From UBA1715 sp045599365 (GTDB lineage Bacteria > Bacteroidota > Bacteroidia > Bacteroidales > UBA1715), in assembly GCA_045599365.1 (NCBI GenBank), contig JAZRVS010000146.1:1-34826 (forward strand): a stretch of DNA of 34,826 nucleotides, read 5' to 3'. The translations under genes and the position numbers were made by a program. Positions 14,708 through 23,259 of the stretch are shown here, piece after piece. How positions within the stretch are numbered: the stretch's first letter is position 1; each line of letters opens with the position of its first letter. The notes beneath the pieces were generated by a model, which saw only the letters and a program-made list of their open reading frames with translations, ran no database searches and was not told the origin of the DNA.

Positions 14708-15280
14708 ATGAAGGTGTTTCGTTATTTGCTTGTCGTTGTTTTTTCGGTTTGTTCATTTGTGTCGTATGCGCAAGTGAATTTCTTTACAGCAGATAACGAA
14801 GATTCTCTGGCAACGAATTTTTATCAACGAGGGAAAAAGTTTTCTGTGTTACCAGTAGTGAATTTTCCAACATTACAGACGGGAATAGCTTGTTTTTTGC
14901 ATAATGAAACCGATAGAGCTTCATATTATTTTGAGGCAAAAACAAATATTTGTCGTCGCTATGTTATTGAGGGTGAGGAATGTTATGGAGAGGGAACGCG
15001 CGAAAAAGAAGTCGGCTACAATACCTCGTCATTTAATATCGGTTTAGGACGAGGTTTTACTAGGAATTGGTTCATTTATGGGGGAGTTGGAGTCGTTGTT
15101 AAAAAAACATTTTATGACAACGAAGTAGAGGACAATTATCGTTATTGGGTTACTAACGAAGGTGTATGGTTTAATCTGGTTGTTGGTACAATGTATGTTA
15201 CAAATTCCAATTTTTCTGCATTGGCAGGTTTGGATTTGTATGATAGAACTGTTACTATTGGTGTCGGTTACACATGGTAA
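14708..15280 (+). CDS. Small exported barrel-like protein, unknown function
   Basis: A 190-residue protein with a signal peptide (about 1-21, ending SYAQ). The rest alternates hydrophobic and polar residues as in short membrane beta-strands, with many aromatic residues (RNWFIYGGVGVVVKKTFYD, GVWFNLVVGTMYV), and ends in an aromatic residue (GVGYTW), a feature of outer-membrane barrels. It may be a small outer-membrane protein; I do not recognise a named family. The start at 14708 is set by the upstream promoter. Its last 7 bases overlap the aminopeptidase gene, so the pair are likely co-expressed. Confidence 0.78.
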   Translation: MKVFRYLLVVVFSVCSFVSYAQVNFFTADNEDSLATNFYQRGKKFSVLPVVNFPTLQTGIACFLHNETDRASYYFEAKTNICRRYVIEGEECYGEGTREKEVGYNTSSFNIGLGRGFTRNWFIYGGVGVVVKKTFYDNEVEDNYRYWVTNEGVWFNLVVGTMYVTNSNFSALAGLDLYDRTVTIGVGYTW

Positions 15281-17085
15281 AGCAAATAATTAGTATATTC
15301 TTGACTGTTGTAACTATTCTTGTAGGTGTGGGTTCTTTTGCGGGGCCTACTGCAAATTACTCTCCTCAAAAGCCTTATCCTAAATTTACGAGAGCAGATA
15401 GTTTACACGGATTTCTAAACGAATTTCGTAGTTGTTACGATGTGCGACATTATACTATTGAGGTAAAAATTAATCCTATAGAAAAATATATACAAGGACG
15501 TTCTACAATGAAATTCAATGTCGTTGCAGAACAACCAATAATGCAAATTGATTTGTCGTCGGTGTTGCAGATAGATTCTATAGTGATAGATAACATAAAA
15601 TGTACGAAATACAAACGAGAAAATAATGCTGTTTTTGTAACACTTCCACAGTCATTAACTGTTGGCTCTCAACATTATTTGACGTGTTATTACCGCGGAA
15701 ATCCACAAGAAGCAAAACGCCCACCATGGGAAGGTGGAATGGTGTGGAGTACATCGAAGTCTGGCAAACCTTGGTTTGGAGTTACGTGCGAAACTTTAGG
15801 CGCAAGTTGTTGGGTTCCGTGTAAAGATCATCTTTCTGATGAACCAGAAGAAGGAATGCTTTTATCCGTTACTCTTCCTATGCAATTGGATATAGAAGTT
15901 GTTGCAAATGGTGTGCTAACTTTAAAAGCTTGTATGGATGATTGGTGCAAATGGGATTGGGAAACAAAATATCCTATCAATACCTATAATATGACTTTTT
16001 ATGGAGGCGATTTTGTAAAGTATTCCGAAGAATTTCAAGGTATTGCAGAGACATTCCCTTTGGATTTTTATGTTTTGTCCGAAGATGTTGAAAAATCTAA
16101 AGAATCGTTTGCGCAAGCAAAAAATGTACTGAGAGTTTATGAAGATTTGTATGGACCATATCCGTGGGGAAAGGAAAATTACAAGTTAGTGGAAAGTCCA
16201 TACGAAGGTATGGAACACCAAACAGCAATAGCGTACGGCTCTGGCTTTAAGGACATGTTTGGTATGGATTACATTATTGTTCATGAATCGGCTCATGAAT
16301 GGTGGGGAAATGCAGTAAGTGTCGATGATTATGCCGAAATATTCATTCACGAAGGTTTTGCTATGTATTCTGAATTTTTGTATCAAGAACGAATGGCAGG
16401 CAAAGAAAAGAGCGAAGTGTATGCTAATATGTGGAAACGAGGAATGAAAAATATTCGTCCAGTTGTTGGACCACGAGAAGTGAACTTTTGGGATTATCGG
16501 GATACCGATCCGTATGTGAAGGGAGCGTGGACGTTGCAAGGGTTGCGATATGTTATGGACAATGATAGTTTGTTTTTTGACATATTGAAAACATATAATA
16601 TGTCGCGGAGATATGAGATTGTTACGGTAAAAGATTTTACGGATTATGTGAATGAAAAAACAGGAACAGATTATTCTTGGTATTTTAATCAATATTTGTA
16701 TTCGGCAAAGGTTCCAACATTGGAGTGGCGTTGGATTCCAATCAAAGAATTGGACAAATATCGAGACAAGGTAGATTATATATTAGATTTGACTGATAGT
16801 GCCGAAGAATTGGCTCGTGTCTCGTATCTTCAAGTGCGTTGGACAAATGTTGATACTACATTTAAATTGCCTCTATCATTTATTATTAAAGATAGTGCAG
16901 GTCGCGAAATACAACCAAATATTTATGTTGGAAATGGTTTGCGAGAACAAAAAGTTGGCTATGTGCCAGTAACCACCGATGGAGTAATTATAAAGCGCTA
17001 TGGGAATGGATCGGAACCATTGTATTTTAATATTTCCAATGCCTATTTTGAGACGCAGAATGTAAAAAAACTCAAGAAGAAATAG
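15274..17085 (+). CDS. Exported M1 family aminopeptidase
   Basis: Zinc aminopeptidase of family M1, removing N-terminal residues from peptides, here probably in the periplasm. Signal peptide about 1-23 (ISIFLTVVTILVGVGSFAG). The N-terminal beta domain is followed by the substrate-binding motif EGMEHQTAIAYG (the GAMEN-like loop) and the zinc site HESAH at 337-341, with the third ligand Glu360 at the canonical 18-residue spacing, then HEGFAMYSEF. Length 603 aa lacks the long C-terminal helical domain of PepN, as is common in Bacteroidetes M1 enzymes. Translationally coupled to the preceding gene. Confidence 0.93.
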   Translation: MVKQIISIFLTVVTILVGVGSFAGPTANYSPQKPYPKFTRADSLHGFLNEFRSCYDVRHYTIEVKINPIEKYIQGRSTMKFNVVAEQPIMQIDLSSVLQIDSIVIDNIKCTKYKRENNAVFVTLPQSLTVGSQHYLTCYYRGNPQEAKRPPWEGGMVWSTSKSGKPWFGVTCETLGASCWVPCKDHLSDEPEEGMLLSVTLPMQLDIEVVANGVLTLKACMDDWCKWDWETKYPINTYNMTFYGGDFVKYSEEFQGIAETFPLDFYVLSEDVEKSKESFAQAKNVLRVYEDLYGPYPWGKENYKLVESPYEGMEHQTAIAYGSGFKDMFGMDYIIVHESAHEWWGNAVSVDDYAEIFIHEGFAMYSEFLYQERMAGKEKSEVYANMWKRGMKNIRPVVGPREVNFWDYRDTDPYVKGAWTLQGLRYVMDNDSLFFDILKTYNMSRRYEIVTVKDFTDYVNEKTGTDYSWYFNQYLYSAKVPTLEWRWIPIKELDKYRDKVDYILDLTDSAEELARVSYLQVRWTNVDTTFKLPLSFIIKDSAGREIQPNIYVGNGLREQKVGYVPVTTDGVIIKRYGNGSEPLYFNISNAYFETQNVKKLKKK

Positions 17086-17154
17086 GAACGTAATTAATCA
17101 TAGTTGGAATACAATATGATGCTATTTCTCATCTCAATTTACTATCAAGATGTA

Positions 17155-17778
17155 TTAGCGTGTTTTTTTTCTCATTTCTAAGTAGTTGAGAATAAATTCA
17201 AGCGTTCCTTCTTCTCCTAATTTTGAAACGTCAATAGATAAATTGTAAGTGGCAGAATCTCCCCAGATTTTGTTTGAATAAAAATTGTAGTAGGCAGCAC
17301 GTTTTTTATCTTCTTCGTGCATTTTTAAAATTGCTTCAGCTTCGCTAATATTCATTCGTTGCGAAATGCGTCTTGCACGTTCTTGTTCGCTGGAATGAAG
17401 AAAAATACTCACACAATTGGGATGATTGCGAAGTACGTAATCGGAGCAGCGACCAACGATGATACACGATTTTTCTTCTGCCAATTTCCGAATGGTATCA
17501 GCTTGCATTTGGAACATTGCATCGTTTGATAGAATGCTATTGTTGAAGAAATTGCCAGCGCTAATATTTTCAAACCAATGAGATGCGTGTTCTAATAGCG
17601 ACATAGATTTTTCATCAGTATTTTCAAAGAATTCTGGTGCTATTCCATTTTCTTTTGCCGCTAAGACTAACAATTCTTTGTCGTAGTAATCTATGTTGAG
17701 TCTTTGCGAGAGGGCTTTGCCTATTACGCGTCCTCCGCTACCAAATTGTCGTCCGATGCTAATAATGAGGTTTTCCAT
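17155..17778 (-). CDS. Cytidylate kinase-like protein
   Basis: P-loop kinase of the cytidylate-kinase-like family (Pfam Cytidylate_kin2 type). The motif ISIGRQFGSGGRVIGKAL at the N-terminus holds the nucleotide-binding loop; CIIVGRCSDYVL and RISQRMNISEAEA resemble the phosphate acceptor and lid regions. The true substrate is unproven in this family and a canonical Cmk is normally encoded separately. I use the ATG at 17778 (MENLIISIG); an upstream in-frame ATG at 17802 lies inside the MATE gene. It follows the MATE stop by 4 bases as the last gene of a four-gene minus-strand unit. Confidence 0.85.
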   Translation of the reverse strand: MENLIISIGRQFGSGGRVIGKALSQRLNIDYYDKELLVLAAKENGIAPEFFENTDEKSMSLLEHASHWFENISAGNFFNNSILSNDAMFQMQADTIRKLAEEKSCIIVGRCSDYVLRNHPNCVSIFLHSSEQERARRISQRMNISEAEAILKMHEEDKKRAAYYNFYSNKIWGDSATYNLSIDVSKLGEEGTLEFILNYLEMRKKTR

Positions 17779-17782
17779 ATTT

Positions 17783-19156
17783 TTATTTTTCTGTTGGTTC
17801 AAGAGTAAAAGGTTTGTCTTCTAATTTGCTAAATTTTTTCATTTCTTTTTTCAAAAGAAAGAATGCCAGTATAGTTGATAAACCGTCTGCAATTGGTAAT
17901 GAAATCCACACACCGAATGTTTCAAATATGTTGGGTAAGATAATCAAAAGTGGAATCAAAATCAATAGTTGACGCGATGCCGAAAGAAGTACTGCCATAG
18001 GAGCTTTACCAATTGATTGGAAAAAATTTGAAGCAACCATTTGGAATCCAACAACAGGGAAAAGTGCGACAACCATTCGTAACCCAACAATTGATTGAGC
18101 AATTAAATCTTCATCATCGGTAAAAATTTGAACCATAAGTCGAGGAAAACATTCTCCAACTGCAAAAGCAAAAAGCATTACAACTGTTGCAAAAGAAATA
18201 GTTAATCCCAAAACTTTGCGAACGCGAGAGTATATTTGTGCACCATAATTAAAACCAGCAATAGGTTGCATACCTTGGTTGAGACCCATTACAATGGTTG
18301 CAAAAAGCATTGTAAGTCTGTTTACAATGCCGTATGCTCCAACTGCCATATCACCACCGTATTTTGCTAATTGGTTGTTAATGAGTATGATAATGATGCA
18401 AGAACAAGAATGGAGTGTGAAAGGAGCCATTCCAATAGACAGAATACCACTTGTAATTCTTTTATCAATGCGGAGACTACCTTTTTTGAAATGAAGAAAA
18501 TTCTCTTTGTTTGTAAAGTGAATGAGAACGATGATTAGAGCTACGGCTTGTGCTGATACTGTTGCTAATGCTGCACCTCGGATACCCCAATTAAAAACAA
18601 ATATAAAGACTGGAGCCAAAACAGCATTAATAATAACTGTTAGCAATGTTATTCGCATCGCTTTTTGAGGGTAACCAGAAGCGCGAATTTCGTTGTTTAG
18701 TCCAAGGTATAGGTGAGTGATTGGATTTCCAAGTAATATGATTTGCATAAAATCGCGAGCGTATGGTATGGTTTCATCGCTTGCACCAAAAAGGTAGAGT
18801 AGGTCATCAATGAAGTAGAGACCTAAAAACATCAGTGAAAAACCTAATATAAGGTTTAAAGAGATAACATTTCCCAAGACTTTTGTAGCGTCATCATAGT
18901 CTCTTTGCCCCATTTTTATTGATGTTAGTGTCGCACCTCCAGCGCCAACCATTGCTCCAAATGCGGCAGAAAGGTTCATTATTGGCATTGTGATTGCTAA
19001 GCCCGCAAGAGCTAATGCACCGACACCACGACCAATGAAAATACTATCAATAATGTTGTAAATGGACGAAGCCATCATTGCCAGGATTGCTGGTCCCGAA
19101 TATGCTATCAAGAGGTTTCGTAGGTTCCCTCTGCCTAAGACTGCTGGAGATGCCAT
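17783..19156 (-). CDS. MATE family efflux transporter
   Basis: Inner-membrane multidrug/toxin extrusion transporter with about 12 membrane helices over 457 residues. The N-terminal helix with SGPAILAMMASSIYNIIDSIFIGRGVGALALAGLA is a clear MATE signature (quoted here in parts: IYNIIDSIFIGRGVG). The second half repeats the pattern, with QGMQPIAGFNYGA at the start of helix 8. It overlaps the acetyltransferase stop by one base (TAATG), so translation is coupled. Cation preference and substrates cannot be told from sequence. Confidence 0.93.
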   Translation of the reverse strand: MASPAVLGRGNLRNLLIAYSGPAILAMMASSIYNIIDSIFIGRGVGALALAGLAITMPIMNLSAAFGAMVGAGGATLTSIKMGQRDYDDATKVLGNVISLNLILGFSLMFLGLYFIDDLLYLFGASDETIPYARDFMQIILLGNPITHLYLGLNNEIRASGYPQKAMRITLLTVIINAVLAPVFIFVFNWGIRGAALATVSAQAVALIIVLIHFTNKENFLHFKKGSLRIDKRITSGILSIGMAPFTLHSCSCIIIILINNQLAKYGGDMAVGAYGIVNRLTMLFATIVMGLNQGMQPIAGFNYGAQIYSRVRKVLGLTISFATVVMLFAFAVGECFPRLMVQIFTDDEDLIAQSIVGLRMVVALFPVVGFQMVASNFFQSIGKAPMAVLLSASRQLLILIPLLIILPNIFETFGVWISLPIADGLSTILAFFLLKKEMKKFSKLEDKPFTLEPTEK

Positions 19157-19707
19157 TATTTTAGTTTTTTTATGACTTTACACGGATTTCCAGCAGCTAA
19201 GCAATCGCTTGGAATGTCTTTTGTTACAACACTGCCTGCTCCAATTATTGTTCTTGCTCCAATTGTTATACCTGGCAACACAGTAGAGTTCCCGCCAATC
19301 CATACATCATCGTTGATAGTAATGGGAAAATTTGTTACCAAAGGCTTTCTCCGTTCTTCAGCATCAATAGTATGTTGAGGTGTGTATAATTGAACATTTG
19401 GACCAATTTTTACGTGATTACCAATTGTTATTTTGCCTCCATCAAGGAATGTGCAATTATAGTTTATTACAACATCTTCCCCCAGTTGTATGCCATTCCC
19501 ATGGTCGCAATGAAATGGTGGTAAAACGTATGTGTCTTTGGGACAATTAGGAATCAAATCTTCTAAAGTAGCACGATAATCCGTATCGTGCATCGTTAGA
19601 TTGTTGAATTTTTTTAGCGTATTTCTTGCGTGCGTGCAACTATCAAGAATTGTTGGATCGTAAAAATCGTACGGCAGTTGTTGTCGCATTTTTTCAATTT
19701 CTGTCAT
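19156..19707 (-). CDS. Maltose/galactoside-type sugar O-acetyltransferase
   Basis: Left-handed beta-helix acetyltransferase of the maltose/galactoside O-acetyltransferase group, moving acetyl from acetyl-CoA to a sugar hydroxyl. The N-terminal cap domain (TEIEKMRQQLPYDFYDP) is followed by hexapeptide repeats from about residue 75 to 175 (for example ITIGNHVKIGPNVQL, VWIGGNSTVLPGITIG). The catalytic His is His112 in TPQHTIDAEERR. Length 183 aa is typical. It sits 5 bases after the LysM gene and overlaps the MATE gene by one base. The acceptor sugar is unknown. Confidence 0.93.
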   Translation of the reverse strand: MTEIEKMRQQLPYDFYDPTILDSCTHARNTLKKFNNLTMHDTDYRATLEDLIPNCPKDTYVLPPFHCDHGNGIQLGEDVVINYNCTFLDGGKITIGNHVKIGPNVQLYTPQHTIDAEERRKPLVTNFPITINDDVWIGGNSTVLPGITIGARTIIGAGSVVTKDIPSDCLAAGNPCKVIKKLK

Positions 19708-19712
19708 TTTAT

Positions 19713-21410
19713 TTATTTCGTTGACAAGGTTGTTTTTCTTGTGAATGTGCTTTTTTCATATTCTATAATATATGAAGATGTATTTGTTGTTGCACCATCT
19801 TTTTTCAAGAATTGGAAATTTTCAACTAAACCTTTAGTATTTTCTGCTGTTTGTAAATCCGTCATAAAGTCGGAACTTGTTGCATATAACTTTGCAAAAA
19901 AGAGCATTTGATCATATCCAAGAAAACTGAATTTTGTGGGTTCACCTTTGTATTTTTCACGATAAACAGAAATAAATTGATTTACTGCAGGTGAATTGTA
20001 GTCAATTTCAGAATTTGTAACCAATTTAAAATTTAAATCGAATAAGAAATCAAGTTCCAAATTTTCGTATGTTTCCCATTGTGGAAGCCCCCAAACATCA
20101 ATAGTATGTTTTTTTGACGATTGATATAATTTGGTAACAATGTTGTTTGCAAAAGCTTGTTGTTTAGAAAGAACAACAACAATAGTTTTCTCTTTTTTAG
20201 TCAAGGCTTTATCTAATCCAGCAGCGCCAACCGTTGGGTAATATAGTTCTTCAAAAGATATATGTTTAGAATCTAACGCACCTTTTTGTTCGTTAAACGC
20301 TGATTTACATTGAGTAACACTTTTTTTCTCTAGTAGTTCATTGTTATAAATAATGCATACGTGACAATTTGCGTTGTTTGCTAAAATGTGTTGTACCATT
20401 GCTTTGTAACGATATTTTTGTGGCGTATTCATTTGGATTACAAAAGGATTGGTAACATTTGTTTCTTCTGCCGAAAGAGGCGAAATAATAGGAATTGAGT
20501 GCCGTTTGGCGAAAGCAGCTGCTGCAGGGAATGTCTTTGGAAAAACAGGACCAAAAATTAAATCTGTGTGAGTGCTTATTTTGTTTATGTTGGTATTTGC
20601 AGAGTCGTTATTTGATTCAATAACATTTAGAACAACAGAAATTCCCATTGATTTTAGTGTGTCTAAAGCCATCAAAACACCTTCGTAATATTCCAAAAAT
20701 TGATACGTATGTTCGTAGATTTGTTGCGGTTTGTTTATAACATCAGCATCATTTTGAGTCGCATTCTTATCAAGGTAGAAAGGTAACAGCAAGGAGATAT
20801 TCATAGATGGATGCTCAAATGCAGTTGTAGAATCATTGAGTGCGTCTATTGTGGTAGAGTCGCACATGGTAGCGTTGGTTATTGTTGTTGCGTTGGCAAA
20901 ATTTATTTGAGCTTGCTCGTTGATTTTTTGAATTTCTTTATATTTTTCTTCTGTTGTTGGAACAAAAATTTGCTGACCAATAGATAGTGCAGTGTTATAT
21001 ACCAATACGGGATTTGCAGAGATAATTTGACCTGCCGATACTTGATACAAACGAGCTATTGCATAAATTGTTTCGCTTGGTTGTACGATATGAACGATGA
21101 GCAATTGACCATTTTGAGTTATGATTTCTCCACCATTGTATTGCGGTGTAGTTTCGTTTTTGGGTTCTGAATAGGGAATGCGTATTTGTTGCCCAATAGA
21201 GAGTGATTTGAGGTTGTCGTTGCAATGTTGAATATCATCAATGGAAACGCCATATAATCGGCTGATACCATAAAATGTTTCTTTAGCTTGTACTGTGTGA
21301 ATGTAGTATTTTGAGTCGTTTATGGTTTCAATTACGCTACTTTTTGTTTGGGCGTAAATTATTGTACTACAAAATATTGCAATTGTTATAAGGGAGAATT
21401 TTAGTTTCAT
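19713..21410 (-). CDS. Exported protein: two LysM domains plus type-1 periplasmic-binding fold
   Basis: A 565-residue exported protein. Signal peptide about 1-21 (ending IIYAQ). LysM domain 1 is about 36-79 (YIHTVQAKETFYGISRLYGV) and LysM domain 2 about 105-151 (HIVQPSETIYAIARLYQV), both ending in the usual SIGQQI...VP/IP. From about 205 to the end is a periplasmic-binding-protein-like domain (NISLLLPFYLDKN, LIFGPVFPKTFPAAAAFAK, IPIISPLSAEETNV) like the leucine-binding/LpoA type. It probably binds peptidoglycan and an unknown ligand. The start at 21410 is chosen because the signal peptide begins there and a promoter lies just upstream; an in-frame ATG at 21461 would precede the promoter. Confidence 0.88.
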   Translation of the reverse strand: MKLKFSLITIAIFCSTIIYAQTKSSVIETINDSKYYIHTVQAKETFYGISRLYGVSIDDIQHCNDNLKSLSIGQQIRIPYSEPKNETTPQYNGGEIITQNGQLLIVHIVQPSETIYAIARLYQVSAGQIISANPVLVYNTALSIGQQIFVPTTEEKYKEIQKINEQAQINFANATTITNATMCDSTTIDALNDSTTAFEHPSMNISLLLPFYLDKNATQNDADVINKPQQIYEHTYQFLEYYEGVLMALDTLKSMGISVVLNVIESNNDSANTNINKISTHTDLIFGPVFPKTFPAAAAFAKRHSIPIISPLSAEETNVTNPFVIQMNTPQKYRYKAMVQHILANNANCHVCIIYNNELLEKKSVTQCKSAFNEQKGALDSKHISFEELYYPTVGAAGLDKALTKKEKTIVVVLSKQQAFANNIVTKLYQSSKKHTIDVWGLPQWETYENLELDFLFDLNFKLVTNSEIDYNSPAVNQFISVYREKYKGEPTKFSFLGYDQMLFFAKLYATSSDFMTDLQTAENTKGLVENFQFLKKDGATTNTSSYIIEYEKSTFTRKTTLSTK

Positions 21411-21428
21411 TTTCCAATATTTAATATG

Positions 21429-21436
21429 CAAATGTA
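21429..21436 (-). promoter_or_regulatory. -7 box of the LysM/MAT/MATE/kinase unit
   Basis: The minus strand reads TACATTTG, matching TAnnTTTG, 18 bases ahead of the ATG at 21410. It drives a very short leader (about 11 nt). No TTTG -33 is visible at the usual distance. Confidence 0.5.
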
Positions 21437-21444
21437 ACAAAAAT

Positions 21445-21577
21445 TTGTAATTAGAAGTCACTAGTCTGTTTTCAGTTTGATTTCCATAAAGGTAAGTTGA
21501 TTACACAAAGAGATTCGTCTGACAATGTTAACTAGTAATTGACCACTAAATTGCTGACAAGATGTATGTCATTAACC
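21445..21577. repeat. Long intergenic repeat, copy A
   Basis: About 133 bases that align over their whole length with 22268-22408. Identical blocks include 19 bases from 21497 (TTGATTACACAAAGAGATT), CAGTTTGATTTCCATAA at 21473-21489, and AAGATGTATGTCATTA at 21559-21574. Heptad arms present in copy B are degenerate here. It fills much of the gap between the divergent LysM and phosphatase genes. Confidence 0.85.
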
Positions 21578-21651
21578 TATTTTTTGCGAAACTTCATACA
21601 TAAATTCCCTTTTAGATTCTAATCATTTCAAATGTCTTTCATTGATTATGT

Positions 21652-21659
21652 TATCTTTG
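21652..21659 (+). promoter_or_regulatory. -7 box of the histidine phosphatase gene
   Basis: TATCTTTG matches TAnnTTTG, with a TTTC -33-like element at 21626-21629 (22-base spacer). The predicted start near 21666 leaves a leader of about 19 nt before the ATG at 21685. Confidence 0.5.
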
Positions 21660-21684
21660 CATAGAATTTACGAGCCATACAAAT

Positions 21685-22215
21685 ATGAAACTATATATTG
21701 TTCGTCACGGTGAAACCGAAGAAAATCGCCTTCATATATTGCAGGGACATCTACCTGGGACACTCACTCCACAAGGTATAGAACAAGTCCGAATGACAGC
21801 AGAAGATTTGGTGAGTCAAAAAATTTCATTTTCTCGTATTGTTTCAAGCGACTTAAAACGAGCAATGGATTCTGCTCACATATTAGCAGATGCTCTCAAT
21901 GTGCCGATTATTCCTATGCAAGTGCTTCGAGAACGCGATTGGGGAAAATATACAGGCATAACTATTGCCGAAGCAAAAGAAAAATATTACAAAGATGGGA
22001 AATGGAATTTCCCTGATTCTGCCGAGACAGATGATGAAATTTATCAAAGGGCTCAAAATGTACTGAAGTATCTAAAGGTGAATTATAACGACAATGCAAT
22101 TCTACTTGTTACTCACGGACAATTTGCAAGAAACCTATTGGCTGCGAACCAAGGCTGTTCGTACAAAGAAATACCTTCTTTTTTAAATGCTGAAGTCCGA
22201 ATACTCGAAATATAA
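21685..22215 (+). CDS. Histidine phosphatase family protein (phosphoglycerate mutase-like)
   Basis: Phosphatase or mutase using a phospho-histidine intermediate. The N-terminus IVRHGETEENRLHILQGH contains the RHG motif with the nucleophilic His (residue 8); the acid/base is in LRERDWGKYTG, and the second His is in LLVTHGQFARNLL. At 176 aa it matches the small cobC/gpmB-like phosphatases and not the 230-aa glycolytic mutase. It stands alone between the two copies of a 135-bp repeat. Substrate not assignable from sequence. Confidence 0.9.
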   Translation: MKLYIVRHGETEENRLHILQGHLPGTLTPQGIEQVRMTAEDLVSQKISFSRIVSSDLKRAMDSAHILADALNVPIIPMQVLRERDWGKYTGITIAEAKEKYYKDGKWNFPDSAETDDEIYQRAQNVLKYLKVNYNDNAILLVTHGQFARNLLAANQGCSYKEIPSFLNAEVRILEI

Positions 22216-22267
22216 ACGATTCCCATTTAATTGAAGGAAATAATATACAAGTTGGTTACACAATCAT

Positions 22268-22408
22268 TTGTAATCATGTATCAGTAGTCAGTTTTCAGTT
22301 TTCAGTTTGATTTCCATAATGGTCTGTTGATTACACAAAGAGATTTGTCTAACAACTGATAACAGGCAACTGACAACTAAATTACTGCCAAGATGTATGT
22401 CATTACCC
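22268..22408. repeat. Long intergenic repeat, copy B, with inverted heptad arms
   Basis: Second copy of the repeat at 21445-21577, same orientation. Its left part is a heptad tract, TCAGTAG then TCAGTTT three times (22281-22308). Its right part is AACTGAT, AACAGGC, AACTGAC, AACTAAA (22354-22381), so the two arms are roughly inverted complements around a unique centre of about 45 bases. This copy and the clpP promoter account for most of the 325 gene-free bases at 22216-22540; I saw no other feature there. Confidence 0.85.
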
Positions 22409-22462
22409 AATTGAAATGATGGTATAGAAGGAAAGAAAGTTTTTGTGTATCGCAAAAAATGT

Positions 22463-22470
22463 TATTTTTG
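22463..22470 (+). promoter_or_regulatory. -7 box of clpP
   Basis: TATTTTTG matches TAnnTTTG and has TTTG at 22442-22445 upstream (17-base spacer, slightly short). The leader would be about 65 nt before the clpP start. Confidence 0.5.
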
Positions 22471-22540
22471 TAAAAAATACTTTCTCACACAAACTTGACA
22501 ATGGTACAATTGGCAGTAAATTTAGTGTGGATTAAATTTA

Positions 22541-23218
22541 ATGACTATGCAAAACGATTTTAGAAAATTTGCGACAAAACATTTAGGTATTAATGGATTG
22601 GTTCTAGACCAATATGTGTCGGCTATGGAGGGAAGTTACATATCTCCAACAATTATTGAAGAACGTCAATTGAATGTTGCATCTATGGATATTTTTTCAC
22701 GGTTAATGATGGATAGAATCATTTTTCTTGGTTCACCAATAGATGATTACGTGGCTAATATTGTACAAGGACAACTTTTGTATTTGGAATCTGCAGATTC
22801 ATCAAAAGACATTCAAATTTATTTAAATTCTCCTGGTGGTTCAGTATCGGCAGGCTTGGGAATTTATGATACAATGCAATATATCAACGCAGATGTGGCA
22901 ACAATTTGTACTGGTATGGCCGCTTCTATGGCTGCAGTGTTGTTGGCTGGTGGTGCTAAAGGTAAAAGAATGGCATTGACACATTCAAGAGTAATGATTC
23001 ATCAACCACTTGGTGGCGCTCAAGGACAAGCTTCTGATATGGAAATAACGGTGAAGGAAATTCAAAAATTAAAGAAAGAATTGTATGATATCCTTGCGCT
23101 TCATACTGGGCATCCATACGAAAAAATTGCAGCTGATTCCGATCGCGATTATTGGATGACATCTGCAGAAGCAAAAGAATATGGTATGATAGATACCGTA
23201 ATGGTTAAAAATAAATAA
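22541..23218 (+). CDS. clpP: ATP-dependent Clp protease proteolytic subunit
   Basis: Serine protease subunit that forms the tetradecameric Clp chamber with ClpX/ClpA ATPases. The catalytic triad is visible: Ser129 in GMAASMAA, His154 in RVMIHQPLGG, and Asp203 in DRDYWMTSAEA. The oxyanion region NSPGGSVSAGLGIYDTM is intact. The 225-residue length is slightly long for ClpP because of an N-terminal extension of about 30 residues, which is usual in Bacteroidetes. Start at 22541 or 6 bases later (second ATG). No clpX or tig gene is adjacent; a hairpin terminator follows. Confidence 0.97.
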   Translation: MTMQNDFRKFATKHLGINGLVLDQYVSAMEGSYISPTIIEERQLNVASMDIFSRLMMDRIIFLGSPIDDYVANIVQGQLLYLESADSSKDIQIYLNSPGGSVSAGLGIYDTMQYINADVATICTGMAASMAAVLLAGGAKGKRMALTHSRVMIHQPLGGAQGQASDMEITVKEIQKLKKELYDILALHTGHPYEKIAADSDRDYWMTSAEAKEYGMIDTVMVKNK

Positions 23219-23226
23219 CATATTGT

Positions 23227-23254
23227 AGGAATGGTTTTAAAACCATTCCTTTTT
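23227..23254 (+). terminator. Perfect palindrome plus T-run after clpP
   Basis: AGGAATGGTTTT (23227-23238) and AAAACCATTCCT (23239-23250) form a perfect 24-base palindrome followed by TTTT. In RNA this would be an 8-10 bp stem with a U-rich tail, a good intrinsic terminator. It ends 5 bases before the start codon of the next gene. Confidence 0.75.
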
Positions 23255-23259
23255 ATATT

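Noticed and set aside
16186..16692. 168-aa minus-strand open frame
   Set aside because: Antisense to the M1 aminopeptidase zinc-site region; no promoter or recognisable domain.
17086..17154. Terminator between the M1 aminopeptidase and the kinase-like gene
   Set aside because: No stem longer than about 5 bp was found in this gap.
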